7,596 nucleotides of DNA. Source: Bacteroidales bacterium. Its GTDB lineage: Bacteria; Bacteroidota; Bacteroidia; Bacteroidales; UBA10428. A program made the translations under genes and the position numbers. The first letter of the stretch is position 1. Each line of letters begins with the position of its first letter. Below the pieces are notes generated by a model. It did not search any database. It saw only the letters and a list, made by a program, of their open reading frames with translations, and was not told the DNA's origin. Positions 1 through 6,575 of this stretch are shown here, piece by piece. The DNA lies in NCBI GenBank assembly GCA_016935595.1, contig JAFGQQ010000380.1, positions 1-7,596 on the forward strand. Reading direction: 5' to 3'.

Positions 1-2148
1 GTTTTGGAAATAGAAATGGAAGAAAAAGTGCTTGATATTGATGAAGTAGTTATCAAAGCTTACGACCGTAAAGATGAAACCATAAATGAAATGGCAATGA
101 TTAGCGCACGTTCCTTTACAATTGAAGAAACTGAAAGATACGCAGGTAGTCTTGGGGATCCTGCGCGAATGGTTGCTAACTATGCAGGTGTTATGACCCA
201 AAATGACTCAAGAAATGATATTATTATCCGGGGGAATTCACCCATGGGCGTTCTTTGGCGTTTAGATGGCATAGAAATTCCTAATCCTAATCATTTTAAT
301 GCTGTTGGCACAACTGGCGGACCTGTAAGTATGATTAATAATAATTTATTAACTAATTCCGATTTTTTAACCGGGGCTTTCCCTGCTGAATTCGGAAATG
401 CTTATTCAGGTGTGTTTGATTTAAACATGAGAACTGGCAATAATGAAAAGAGAGAATATGTCGGGCAAGCCGGATTTGGTGGAGTTGAACTTGGCGCCGA
501 AGGCCCAATTAATAGAGAAAAGAAATCGTCTTATTTAATAAATTACAGATATTCAGTATTAGCTTTTATGCATTACCTTGGTTTTGGTACTGAAACGGGT
601 TCTGCAGTACCTTTCTATCAAGACCTTTCTTTTAAATTTGATTTTCCAAAAACTAAAGTGGGTAGGATTTCTTTGTTTGGATTAGGGGGAAAAAGCAATA
701 TTAAGCTTCTGGCTGACACAACTGATGAAGAAGGCAATGCTTATAATACTTCATTTTCAAACACTTATTATATTGCTGATATGGGTGTGATTGGACTTTC
801 ACATCTAATATTTTTAAATGAAAAAACAAGAATAAAATCAACTGTATCAGTTTATGGAACAACGAACTCTACTGAATTTGATAAAGTGTATTATGTAAAA
901 GATAATTCAACAGTAAAAGATAGTATAGTAGATTTTTACCGTTCGAAGTATTTTGATGGAAAAATATCTTTTTCATCGACTTTAAAATCAAAAATAAATG
1001 CATCAAACAATTATAATATTGGAATTATATATGATTATTTTATGGGATCATATGATGACAGCGTGTTTATTGATGAAGATAATAAATATAGAATACTAAC
1101 TGAAGGAGAAGGCAAACTCCCTTTAGTAAGATTGTTTGGACAATGGCAGCATAAATTTTCAGATGAAATTACTTTGTATACAGGATTATATTCTCAATAT
1201 TTTAAATATACTGAAAATTACGTGATTGAACCCAGGTTAGGATTAAACTGGCAGTTTAAATCCAATCAAAGTATAAATATCGGATATGGAAAACATAGTA
1301 TGATTCAGCCACGACAAACTTATTTTTCATTAGCTCAAAATGACATAAATGACGATTATGATTTATCAAATAAAAATTTAGGTTTCACGAAAAGTGATCA
1401 TTATGTAATAGGCTATAATTATTTAATAAATAAAGATTTAAGATTAAAGGCCGAGGCATATTACCAGGATTTATATAATATTCCTATTTCTAAAAACGAA
1501 CCTACCTTTTCAATGATTAACCAGGGTGATTTTTTCGGAATATGGTCTCCGGATAGTATGATTAATGAGGGAACTGGTTATAATTATGGAGTTGAACTTA
1601 CCTTTGAGAAGTTTTTAAGTAAAGGATATTATTTCTTATTAACAGGGTCAATATTCGATTCAAAATATAGAGGATATGATAATGTTCTAAGGAATACAGC
1701 CTTTAATGGAAATTATATAGTTAATTTATTAGGCGGCTATGAAAAGAAAGTGGGCAAGAAAAATAATAGAATGACCTATGATGTAAAATTAGTATGGGCA
1801 GGTGGAAAACGATATGTTCCTTATACACAAGAATTACATGATTTAATTGCTCTTGGAGAAGATATCCCGGAGAACATGAAAATTACTTCTGATGATATTG
1901 AGGATTATTTAGATTATGACAAAGCATACAAAGTTAAATATAATGATTATATACGCTTTGATTTAAGGATAGGGTATAAAGTAAATAAAGAGCGTTATAA
2001 TCAGGAGTGGGCATTGGATTTGCAAAATATTTCAGGTTTATTTTATGAATGTGTATTCTCTGAAGAGTATGATCCTGAAAGAAATAAAATATTAGTTACT
2101 CCTCAGCAAGGATTTTATCCAATGGTTTTATGGAGAATTCAATTTTAA
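1..2148 (+). CDS. TonB-dependent outer-membrane receptor, 5'-truncated
   Basis: This is an outer-membrane beta-barrel receptor that would import a ligand using energy from TonB. The frame is open from base 1, so the gene starts outside the window; 715 residues plus the stop are visible. Codons 15-20 read EVVIKA, the junction usually seen after a carboxypeptidase-like (CarbopepD_reg) domain in Bacteroidota receptors. The signal peptide and that domain should therefore lie upstream. A plug domain follows (roughly codons 35-145), with the motifs IIIRGNSP and RLDGIEIPNPNHF and then GAFPAEFGNAYSGVFDLNMR. The rest looks like a barrel of alternating polar and aromatic strands, and it ends in WRIQF, the terminal aromatic expected of an outer-membrane barrel. 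No SusD-like partner is adjacent, so a Sus-type glycan transporter is not supported. The ligand cannot be told from the sequence. A TTG at base 4 and an ATG at base 16 are in frame, but they sit inside the conserved protein and are not credible starts. Confidence 0.93.
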   Translation, partial: VLEIEMEEKVLDIDEVVIKAYDRKDETINEMAMISARSFTIEETERYAGSLGDPARMVANYAGVMTQNDSRNDIIIRGNSPMGVLWRLDGIEIPNPNHFNAVGTTGGPVSMINNNLLTNSDFLTGAFPAEFGNAYSGVFDLNMRTGNNEKREYVGQAGFGGVELGAEGPINREKKSSYLINYRYSVLAFMHYLGFGTETGSAVPFYQDLSFKFDFPKTKVGRISLFGLGGKSNIKLLADTTDEEGNAYNTSFSNTYYIADMGVIGLSHLIFLNEKTRIKSTVSVYGTTNSTEFDKVYYVKDNSTVKDSIVDFYRSKYFDGKISFSSTLKSKINASNNYNIGIIYDYFMGSYDDSVFIDEDNKYRILTEGEGKLPLVRLFGQWQHKFSDEITLYTGLYSQYFKYTENYVIEPRLGLNWQFKSNQSINIGYGKHSMIQPRQTYFSLAQNDINDDYDLSNKNLGFTKSDHYVIGYNYLINKDLRLKAEAYYQDLYNIPISKNEPTFSMINQGDFFGIWSPDSMINEGTGYNYGVELTFEKFLSKGYYFLLTGSIFDSKYRGYDNVLRNTAFNGNYIVNLLGGYEKKVGKKNNRMTYDVKLVWAGGKRYVPYTQELHDLIALGEDIPENMKITSDDIEDYLDYDKAYKVKYNDYIRFDLRIGYKVNKERYNQEWALDLQNISGLFYECVFSEEYDPERNKILVTPQQGFYPMVLWRIQF

Positions 2149-2159
2149 TTATTAATAAT

Positions 2160-2192
2160 AAACCTAACAGGTTTCAAAAACCTGTTAGGTTT
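2160..2192 (+). terminator. Perfect 15-bp hairpin, terminator-like nested palindrome
   Basis: AAACCTAACAGGTTT (2160-2174) and its exact reverse complement (2178-2192) flank a 3-base loop, CAA. The hairpin begins 11 bases after the receptor stop codon and is followed by TAAATTTT, so it could end transcription of the receptor gene. The T tract is broken by AAA, so as a classical intrinsic terminator it is imperfect. Each arm is itself an inverted repeat (AAACCT-AAC-AGGTTT), which suggests a dispersed intergenic palindrome rather than only a terminator. The next start codon lies 13 bases after the stem, leaving little room for a new promoter. Confidence 0.6.
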
Positions 2193-2205
2193 TAAATTTT
2201 CAGAA

Positions 2206-2727
2206 ATGGAAAAATATTTATTTTTTATTTGTCTTGCATTATGTGTTTTAGCTCATATTATCAGGACAATTTACGAGATAAAAAAAGTAAATAAAGAGTT
2301 TAAACCAGGAAAACTTGGTTTTTTCTTGATTTTATTAAATATGTTTGTTTTATGGGCTTCGTGGTTTAATATGTGTGAAGTAGATATATATAAAATTAAT
2401 TTACCAGACTTGCTAAGATATTTTGGATTATCTGTTTTTATTGCCGGACTTTGTATATTTTTTATTGCTTTATTTACAATTAAAGCACTGGAAAATTATG
2501 AAGGAGAACTAATTCAAAAAGGAATATATTCAAAAATAAGGCATCCAATGTATTTAGGTTTTATTTTATGGATTATAGGATATTCTGTTTTTCAAAACGC
2601 TATGGTAACTTTATTAATTTCAATAATATTTATTGGAAATGTGCTTTATTGGAGACATTTGGAAGAGAAAATATTAATAAAGAAATATAGCGGATATAAA
2701 GAATACATAAACAAAACATATTTTTAA
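2206..2727 (+). CDS. Isoprenylcysteine carboxyl methyltransferase-like membrane protein
   Basis: This is a small integral-membrane protein (173 aa) of the ICMT/PEMT-like methyltransferase family. Hydrophobic segments fall at about residues 3-20, 37-53, 68-91 and 117-147. The family signature is in the C-terminal half: GIYSKIRHPMYLG (106-118, with RHPMY at 112-116), then a hydrophobic stretch, then HLEEKIL (151-157, Glu153-Glu154) and Y161/Y164/Y167. In characterised relatives these regions bind S-adenosylmethionine, and the Arg-His-Pro and Glu-Glu elements are conserved. Bacteria generally lack prenylated CaaX proteins, so the substrate of this bacterial branch is unknown; a lipid or small-molecule methyl acceptor is possible. 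The ATG at 2206 follows an A-rich stretch with no Shine-Dalgarno sequence, as is usual in Bacteroidota. The stop is 10 bases before the histidine kinase gene, so the two are probably co-transcribed. Confidence 0.85.
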   Translation: MEKYLFFICLALCVLAHIIRTIYEIKKVNKEFKPGKLGFFLILLNMFVLWASWFNMCEVDIYKINLPDLLRYFGLSVFIAGLCIFFIALFTIKALENYEGELIQKGIYSKIRHPMYLGFILWIIGYSVFQNAMVTLLISIIFIGNVLYWRHLEEKILIKKYSGYKEYINKTYF

Positions 2728-2737
2728 ATATATAATC

Positions 2738-3763
2738 ATGGACGAAAAATTAAAAAAAGCTGCTTTAAAGCTTTTTATTGTAGGTGTGATTATAATTTCA
2801 GGTTTAGTAATTATTACTGATTTAAACAAAACCAGGGATTATACATCATTTGATCGGATTGTAGATGGTTTATCAACTGTATTTGTTACTATTTTTGTTT
2901 GGATTGGCGCCTCAACTATTGTAAATGTTTTATGGAAAAAATATCCGTGGGAAAATAAACCTAAAAAACATTTAATTATTTTAATTATTTCTCTAACAAT
3001 ATGGCCAACCATTGTAATGGTCGCAATATATGGATTTATAAAAACATTTATTTCCCCTGATATAGTTCAGGGCTCTTTTATGAATAGTATTTTGGAAGCG
3101 GTTTTTATTACTTTTCTTGTTACAGCAATTTTCGAAGCGTACTTTTTTTACAGACAATGGAAGGAGCATTTTGCAAAATCAATCAAACTTGAGAAATCTA
3201 ATTTGGAAGCGAAATACGAAACCTTAAAAACACAAATAAATCCACATTTCTTATTTAATAGTTTAAATACCTTGATGACTTATATTGAAGAAAATTCAAA
3301 AGCATCTGAATATGTGCAAAATTTGTCCGATTTTATGCGTTATGTTCTAAAAAGCAGGGAAAAAGAAGTGGTGTTATTAAGGGAAGAATTAGATATTGCA
3401 AAAAAGTACAGTTACCTTCAGCAATCTCGATTTGGGAAAAACCTGATTGTAAATTTCGAGGTGTCAGAAAAATATTTTCATTTTTCAATTATTCCGCTTG
3501 CCATACAAATGCTTATCGAAAATGCAATAAAGCATAATATTATATCAAAGGATAAACCATTAACCATAAAAATTTTTACAAAAACTAATAATTTTATTGT
3601 TGTTGAAAATAATTTGCAAAAAAAATCCGACACCCCTTCAACAAAGCTTGGATTAACAAACATTTCAGAACGCTATAAATTTTTAACGCCAAAAGATGTT
3701 GAAATTAAAGAAACTTCTAATAAATTTGCGGTTGCATTACCATTAGTTATTGTAGATATATGA
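2738..3763 (+). CDS. LytS/YehU-family sensor histidine kinase
   Basis: This is a membrane-bound sensor kinase (341 aa) that should phosphorylate the LytTR regulator encoded directly after it. Four hydrophobic segments (about 11-28, 42-66, 78-104 and 115-138) form an N-terminal membrane sensor with no large extracellular domain. A charged, probably coiled-coil linker (139-165) follows. The His_kinase domain carries KTQINPHFLFNSLN, with the predicted phospho-acceptor His170. The ATPase part has the N-box IENAIKHN (260-267). The usual DxGxG motif is replaced by VVENNL (288-293), and the last glycine-containing box is KLGLTNISERY (303-313). As far as I know this reduced nucleotide pocket is common in the Bacteroidota members of the family, so it is not evidence of inactivity. 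The signal sensed is unknown. The final codons overlap the regulator start as ATGA (3760-3763), indicating translational coupling. Confidence 0.95.
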   Translation: MDEKLKKAALKLFIVGVIIISGLVIITDLNKTRDYTSFDRIVDGLSTVFVTIFVWIGASTIVNVLWKKYPWENKPKKHLIILIISLTIWPTIVMVAIYGFIKTFISPDIVQGSFMNSILEAVFITFLVTAIFEAYFFYRQWKEHFAKSIKLEKSNLEAKYETLKTQINPHFLFNSLNTLMTYIEENSKASEYVQNLSDFMRYVLKSREKEVVLLREELDIAKKYSYLQQSRFGKNLIVNFEVSEKYFHFSIIPLAIQMLIENAIKHNIISKDKPLTIKIFTKTNNFIVVENNLQKKSDTPSTKLGLTNISERYKFLTPKDVEIKETSNKFAVALPLVIVDI

Positions 3764-4530
3764 TTAAGGCTTTAATTGTTGAAGATGAAGAACTTGCGGC
3801 AGAGAGATTACAGAAATTGATCAAAGATGTTGATCCAAAAATCGAAATCCTGTCAATTATTGATAGCGTTGAATCCACTATTAACTGGCTTCAGAATAAT
3901 CCACCGCCTGATTTACTTTTCCTTGATATACAATTGGCAGATGGCCGGAGTTTTGAAATATTCGAACATATAAAAGTTCAAAGTCCGGTTATTTTTACAA
4001 CAGCTTATGATGAATATGCAATTAAAGCATTTGAATTGAATAGTATTGATTATTTATTGAAACCGATAAAAATTGAAGGATTAAAAAAGAGTATTGATAA
4101 ATACAAAAAAATAAAAGAATATTTTTCCGAATCGGATTTACAAAATAAGGTTTATAATTTATTGTCATCTATTAAAAACGAAGATAAAACATATAAAAAT
4201 AGGTTTTTAATCAATAAGGGCGATACTTTAATTCCTGTTTCCACCAATGAAATAGCTTATTTTTATGCAGAAGATAAAGTTAATTTTATTGTTACTTTTG
4301 ATGAGAAAAAATACTTTATTAATTATTCATTGGATACATTGCAAGAAATGCTCGATCCCAAACTATTTCAAAGAGTTAACAGACAATTTATATTATCAAT
4401 AAATTCAATTAAAAAAGTGCATAATTATTTTAATTACAAACTAAAAATAGAAGTAAACCCGTTAATCGATAAAGATATTATTATTAGCAGGGCAAATGTT
4501 GTTGAATTTAAAAAATGGATGAATGAATAA
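3760..4530 (+). CDS. LytTR-family response regulator
   Basis: This is a DNA-binding response regulator (256 aa), the presumed partner of the overlapping kinase gene. The receiver domain (about 1-120) has the acidic cluster VEDEE (7-11), the phospho-acceptor Asp56 in LLFLDIQLADG, Thr81 in IFTTAY, and Lys101 in DYLLKPI, so every residue needed for phosphotransfer is present. A linker (about 105-145) joins it to a C-terminal LytTR domain (about 146-254) with FLINKGDTLIPV, the core IAYFYAEDKVNFIV, and LFQRVNRQFILSINSIKKV, which is the conserved strand pattern of the family. LytTR proteins bind paired direct repeats in promoter DNA; I could not identify a convincing target in this window. The gene overlaps the kinase by 4 bases and the following lipoprotein gene by 8 bases, placing it inside a tightly coupled operon. 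Confidence 0.96.
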   Translation: MIKALIVEDEELAAERLQKLIKDVDPKIEILSIIDSVESTINWLQNNPPPDLLFLDIQLADGRSFEIFEHIKVQSPVIFTTAYDEYAIKAFELNSIDYLLKPIKIEGLKKSIDKYKKIKEYFSESDLQNKVYNLLSSIKNEDKTYKNRFLINKGDTLIPVSTNEIAYFYAEDKVNFIVTFDEKKYFINYSLDTLQEMLDPKLFQRVNRQFILSINSIKKVHNYFNYKLKIEVNPLIDKDIIISRANVVEFKKWMNE

Positions 4531-5053
4531 GTTAATTGAAAAAATTAAAGATTTGGATTATAAGGAGTATTTAACTTATGGATTACTTTTAAAAGTAATG
4601 TCTTTTATAATATTTACTTCATTCTTTTCAGGATGTAAATCATTCGATAAGATTAATATAGGCGAAATTCAGGAAGTTAAGGTTAATGGAATAGCAGGTC
4701 AAACGGTATATCTCGAATTTAAAGTACCGATCGAAAATGTTTCCAAATTAAATATTAAAATTACTGATGTTGACATGAGGGTTGAAATTAATGATACATA
4801 TATTGGACAAGTGTCGAATATTGAAAAAATTAAGATTAGCAAAAAATCGAATGAGGTTTATGATATAAAATTGAAATTAAAAATTGCTGGTTTGTTTGGA
4901 GCATTTAATGCACTTAAAGTTTTAAATGATGATAAAGGCAATTTATATTTGAATGGTGATATAAAAGCCAAGTTAATGGGAATTAATAAAACTATTGAAA
5001 TAGACGAAAAACAGGAAGTTGACTTTTCTGGATATAAGAATAATCTTTTTTAA
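4523..5053 (+). CDS. Putative LEA type 2-like lipoprotein
   Basis: This is a 176-aa protein with a hydrophobic stretch (about 20-37) ending in FSGC, a plausible lipobox with acylated Cys38. The mature part would then be a membrane-anchored periplasmic domain of about 139 residues. That part is an all-beta pattern (for example VYLEFKVPIENVSKLNIKITDVDM, given here only as the stretch near residues 62-85) resembling the LEA14/WHy fold: a conserved 'normal' beta strand, a short turn, and a strand beginning NDTYIGQ. I assign the fold by pattern only and cannot name a function. No Lys-Asp/Glu surface-export signal follows Cys38, so a periplasm-facing location is more likely than cell-surface display. 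The start at 4523 overlaps the regulator gene by 8 bases. An in-frame ATG at 4598 (Met26) would give a shorter signal peptide, but it has no basic n-region, so the upstream start is preferred. The overlap suggests expression together with the LytS/LytTR pair. Confidence 0.7.
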   Translation: MNKLIEKIKDLDYKEYLTYGLLLKVMSFIIFTSFFSGCKSFDKINIGEIQEVKVNGIAGQTVYLEFKVPIENVSKLNIKITDVDMRVEINDTYIGQVSNIEKIKISKKSNEVYDIKLKLKIAGLFGAFNALKVLNDDKGNLYLNGDIKAKLMGINKTIEIDEKQEVDFSGYKNNLF

Positions 5054-5064
5054 TAATAATTCCT

Positions 5065-5072
5065 TATTTTTG
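5065..5072 (+). promoter_or_regulatory. Candidate Bacteroidota -7 promoter element upstream of usp
   Basis: TATTTTTG matches the Bacteroidota sigma-ABfr -7 consensus TAnnTTTG exactly. It lies 22 bases before the ATG of the universal stress protein gene, within the 41-base gap after the lipoprotein gene. I do not see a clear TTG-type -33 box at the usual spacing, so the call rests on the -7 element and on its identity with the element upstream of the purF-like gene. Confidence 0.45.
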
Positions 5073-5094
5073 AATAAACACAAAATTTAATCAA

Positions 5095-5940
5095 ATGGAC
5101 CACATTTTAGTTCCCATCGATTTCTCAAAAGATTCAATAAATGCACTTGATTATGCTTTAATAATCGCTCAAAAAATGAAAGCAAATATCAGGTTGATTT
5201 ATGTAAAAAAAGAAGAAAATTTTCATCCGACATTTTTAGAGGATTTTTCTGCCATAAAACTTAATACTGCTAAAGATTATTTTGAGATTTTAATAAATGA
5301 ATATAAAGATAAATGTACAAACTGTACCATGGATTATAAAATCCGTGAAGGTCATATATACAGGGAAATAATAAACCAGGCAAAGTATGACGATGCAAAA
5401 ATGATTATTATGGGCACCCATGGTGTTTCGGGTTTTGAGGAATATTGGATTGGGAGTAATGCTTTCAGGGTAGTAACAAGGGCAACTTGTCCGGTTTTAA
5501 CTATCCGTTTCGGATACACCAGGAAAAGCATAAGAAAAATTGTTGTCCCGATTGATGTAACAGTTTTTTCAAGACAAAAAGTGCCTGTAGTTGCTGATCT
5601 TGCTTTAAACCTTGGTGCCGAGACATATGTGATTGCTATTCATGAAACAGAACGTGAAGAAGTCATTTCAAAGATTGAAACATATGCTCAGCAAACCCAT
5701 GAATATTTAACTGAGAGGGGTATTAAATGTTCGCTTGAAACTGTTGCTGCTGAGAACATAACTGACACAACCATTGAATATGCAAAAAAAATTAATGCGG
5801 AATTAATATCAATCATAACAACTCAAACCGAAAATCCTCGTAATCTTTGGGCTGGCTCTTATGCTCAACAAATGGTAAATCATTCACCAATTCCGGTTAT
5901 GACTGTACGTTTAATGAATCTTCTTAAAAAAGATGATTAA
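5095..5940 (+). CDS. Universal stress protein, tandem Usp domains
   Basis: This is a cytoplasmic protein (281 aa) made of two UspA domains. Domain 1 (about 1-138) begins DHILVPIDFS and carries the complete ATP-binding motif G-x2-G-x9-G-S: Gly107, Gly110 and Gly120-Ser121 in GTHGVSGFEEYWIGS, followed by TCPVLTIR. Domain 2 (about 146-272) begins RKIVVPIDV and ends SPIPVMTVR. Its nucleotide motif is degraded: the two leading glycines are absent in ITTQTENPRNLWAGS and only Gly254-Ser255 remain. Nucleotide binding is therefore expected from the first domain only. Tandem Usp proteins of about 280 aa are common in Bacteroidota and are usually stress- or growth-arrest-associated, though the precise role is unknown. 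Cys74 and Cys77 form a CxxC pair in domain 1. The gene probably has its own promoter (5065-5072) and overlaps the downstream SPOR gene by 8 bases. Confidence 0.93.
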   Translation: MDHILVPIDFSKDSINALDYALIIAQKMKANIRLIYVKKEENFHPTFLEDFSAIKLNTAKDYFEILINEYKDKCTNCTMDYKIREGHIYREIINQAKYDDAKMIIMGTHGVSGFEEYWIGSNAFRVVTRATCPVLTIRFGYTRKSIRKIVVPIDVTVFSRQKVPVVADLALNLGAETYVIAIHETEREEVISKIETYAQQTHEYLTERGIKCSLETVAAENITDTTIEYAKKINAELISIITTQTENPRNLWAGSYAQQMVNHSPIPVMTVRLMNLLKKDD

Positions 5941-6424
5941 AATATATTCTTTGAGTATATTATTATTTTGCCTCTTACAATTTTTATATTCTCAGGAAAT
6001 TACTGAAGAAGAAGCTATAGAAAAACAGGAAAAGCAGGAAAAGCAAATTTTTGATATTCTATATGAAGAAAATGATAGTTGTGGATTAATAAATATTTAT
6101 CAAGATATCAGGATAGAAGATTTAGTTCTGCAACACATTGAACAAAATAAGAAGCAAACCGGAATTCCAGGCTACAGGATTAATTTATATTTTGAATCGG
6201 GATTGAATGCCAGACAACAAGCCATGGCTTTGAGAGATACATTTAATGTTTACTTTCCTGAAATTCCCAGTTACCTTGAATATCAAACCCCGAATTTTAA
6301 AGTTTACGTTGGCGATTTCAGGACAAAAGCCGAAGCTTTGAAATTTTATAAAATTATTAGAAGAAGATATCCAAAAGCTTTTATAGTTAACGATCAAATA
6401 AATTACCCAAGAATAGATCAGTAA
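5933..6424 (+). CDS. Secreted SPOR-domain protein
   Basis: This is a 163-aa exported protein with a C-terminal SPOR-like domain. Residues 1-20 form a signal peptide (a Lys near the start, a Leu-rich core, cleavage probably after Ser20 with Gln21 as the new N-terminus). A Glu/Lys/Gln-rich segment follows, including the triplicated EKQ at 30-38. The C-terminal part (about 80-153) has GYRINLYFESG, a helix, then Y-x2-Y-x2-PNFKVYVGDFRTKAEA and YPKAFIV, the usual Bacteroidota SPOR pattern. SPOR domains bind denuded peptidoglycan glycan strands at division sites in characterised proteins, so a cell-wall or division role is plausible but is an inference here. It is short, with no other domain. A Cys at position 13 lies inside the hydrophobic core and has no lipobox, so it is not a lipoprotein. 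The start overlaps the usp stop by 8 bases, implying translational coupling. Confidence 0.88.
   Translation: MIKIYSLSILLFCLLQFLYSQEITEEEAIEKQEKQEKQIFDILYEENDSCGLINIYQDIRIEDLVLQHIEQNKKQTGIPGYRINLYFESGLNARQQAMALRDTFNVYFPEIPSYLEYQTPNFKVYVGDFRTKAEALKFYKIIRRRYPKAFIVNDQINYPRIDQ
6020..6046 (+). repeat. Three tandem 9-bp repeats inside the SPOR gene
   Basis: The codons GAA-AAA/AAG-CAG/CAA occur three times in a row and encode (EKQ)x3 at residues 30-38 of the SPOR protein, just after the signal peptide. The copies differ only at two third-codon positions. Because the unit is 9 bases, gain or loss of a copy would keep the reading frame. Confidence 0.85.
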
Positions 6425-6457
6425 GCTTTGATCTGAAATTTTACTGATAATTTTTTT
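6417..6457 (+). terminator. Probable intrinsic terminator after the SPOR gene
   Basis: ATCAGTAA (6417-6424, including the TAA stop) pairs perfectly with TTACTGAT (6441-6448) across a 16-base loop, and AA plus seven T residues (6451-6457) follow. The stem is AT-rich and the loop long, so termination may be weak. A competing 6-bp hairpin, AGATCA (6415-6420) with TGATCT (6429-6434), uses overlapping bases. Confidence 0.5.
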
Positions 6458-6533
6458 ATAAAAAGATATTCAAGGATATTCTATAACATAAAACAATCCA
6501 TTTTATTCTTTAAATTAGGAAAAAAAGAAATTG

Positions 6534-6541
6534 TATTTTTG
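6534..6541 (+). promoter_or_regulatory. Candidate Bacteroidota -7 promoter element upstream of the purF-like gene
   Basis: TATTTTTG is identical to the element upstream of usp and fits TAnnTTTG. It lies 34 bases before the ATG at 6576, inside the 151-base gap that follows the SPOR gene. Transcription would start near 6547-6550 and give a short A/T-rich leader. No convincing -33 TTG is visible at 17-20 bases upstream. The rest of the gap holds the terminator at its left end and a 10-base-spaced direct repeat (6465-6481); I see no small gene or riboswitch in it. Confidence 0.5.
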
Positions 6542-6575
6542 AACTATATTTTTTACTTAATTGTGCAAATTAAAA

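Noticed and set aside
1..2148. SusC-type polysaccharide utilisation locus
   Set aside because: No SusD homologue, glycoside hydrolase or hybrid two-component sensor is adjacent, and the downstream genes are regulatory rather than catabolic.
2187..2193. TAGGTTTT as a -7 promoter element for the methyltransferase-like gene
   Set aside because: The final G of TAnnTTTG is missing, and the match is part of the palindrome arm; it would leave a leader of only a few bases.
3478..3663. 61-residue open frame on the reverse strand within the kinase gene
   Set aside because: It lies wholly antisense to conserved kinase motifs (the N-box region), resembles no family, and has no promoter of its own.
4562..4580. 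AAGGAG-like sequence before an ATG at 4578
   Set aside because: The ATG is out of frame with the lipoprotein gene and leads to no supported protein; Bacteroidota genes here do not use Shine-Dalgarno sites.
5933..5992. Possible lipoprotein signal in the SPOR protein (Cys13)
   Set aside because: The cysteine is inside the hydrophobic core and preceded by Phe, with no small residue at -1; an ordinary signal peptide cleaved near Ser20 fits better.
6185..6397. 70-residue open frame on the reverse strand within the SPOR gene
   Set aside because: It is antisense to the SPOR domain coding sequence, with no recognisable protein pattern; a shadow of the real gene.
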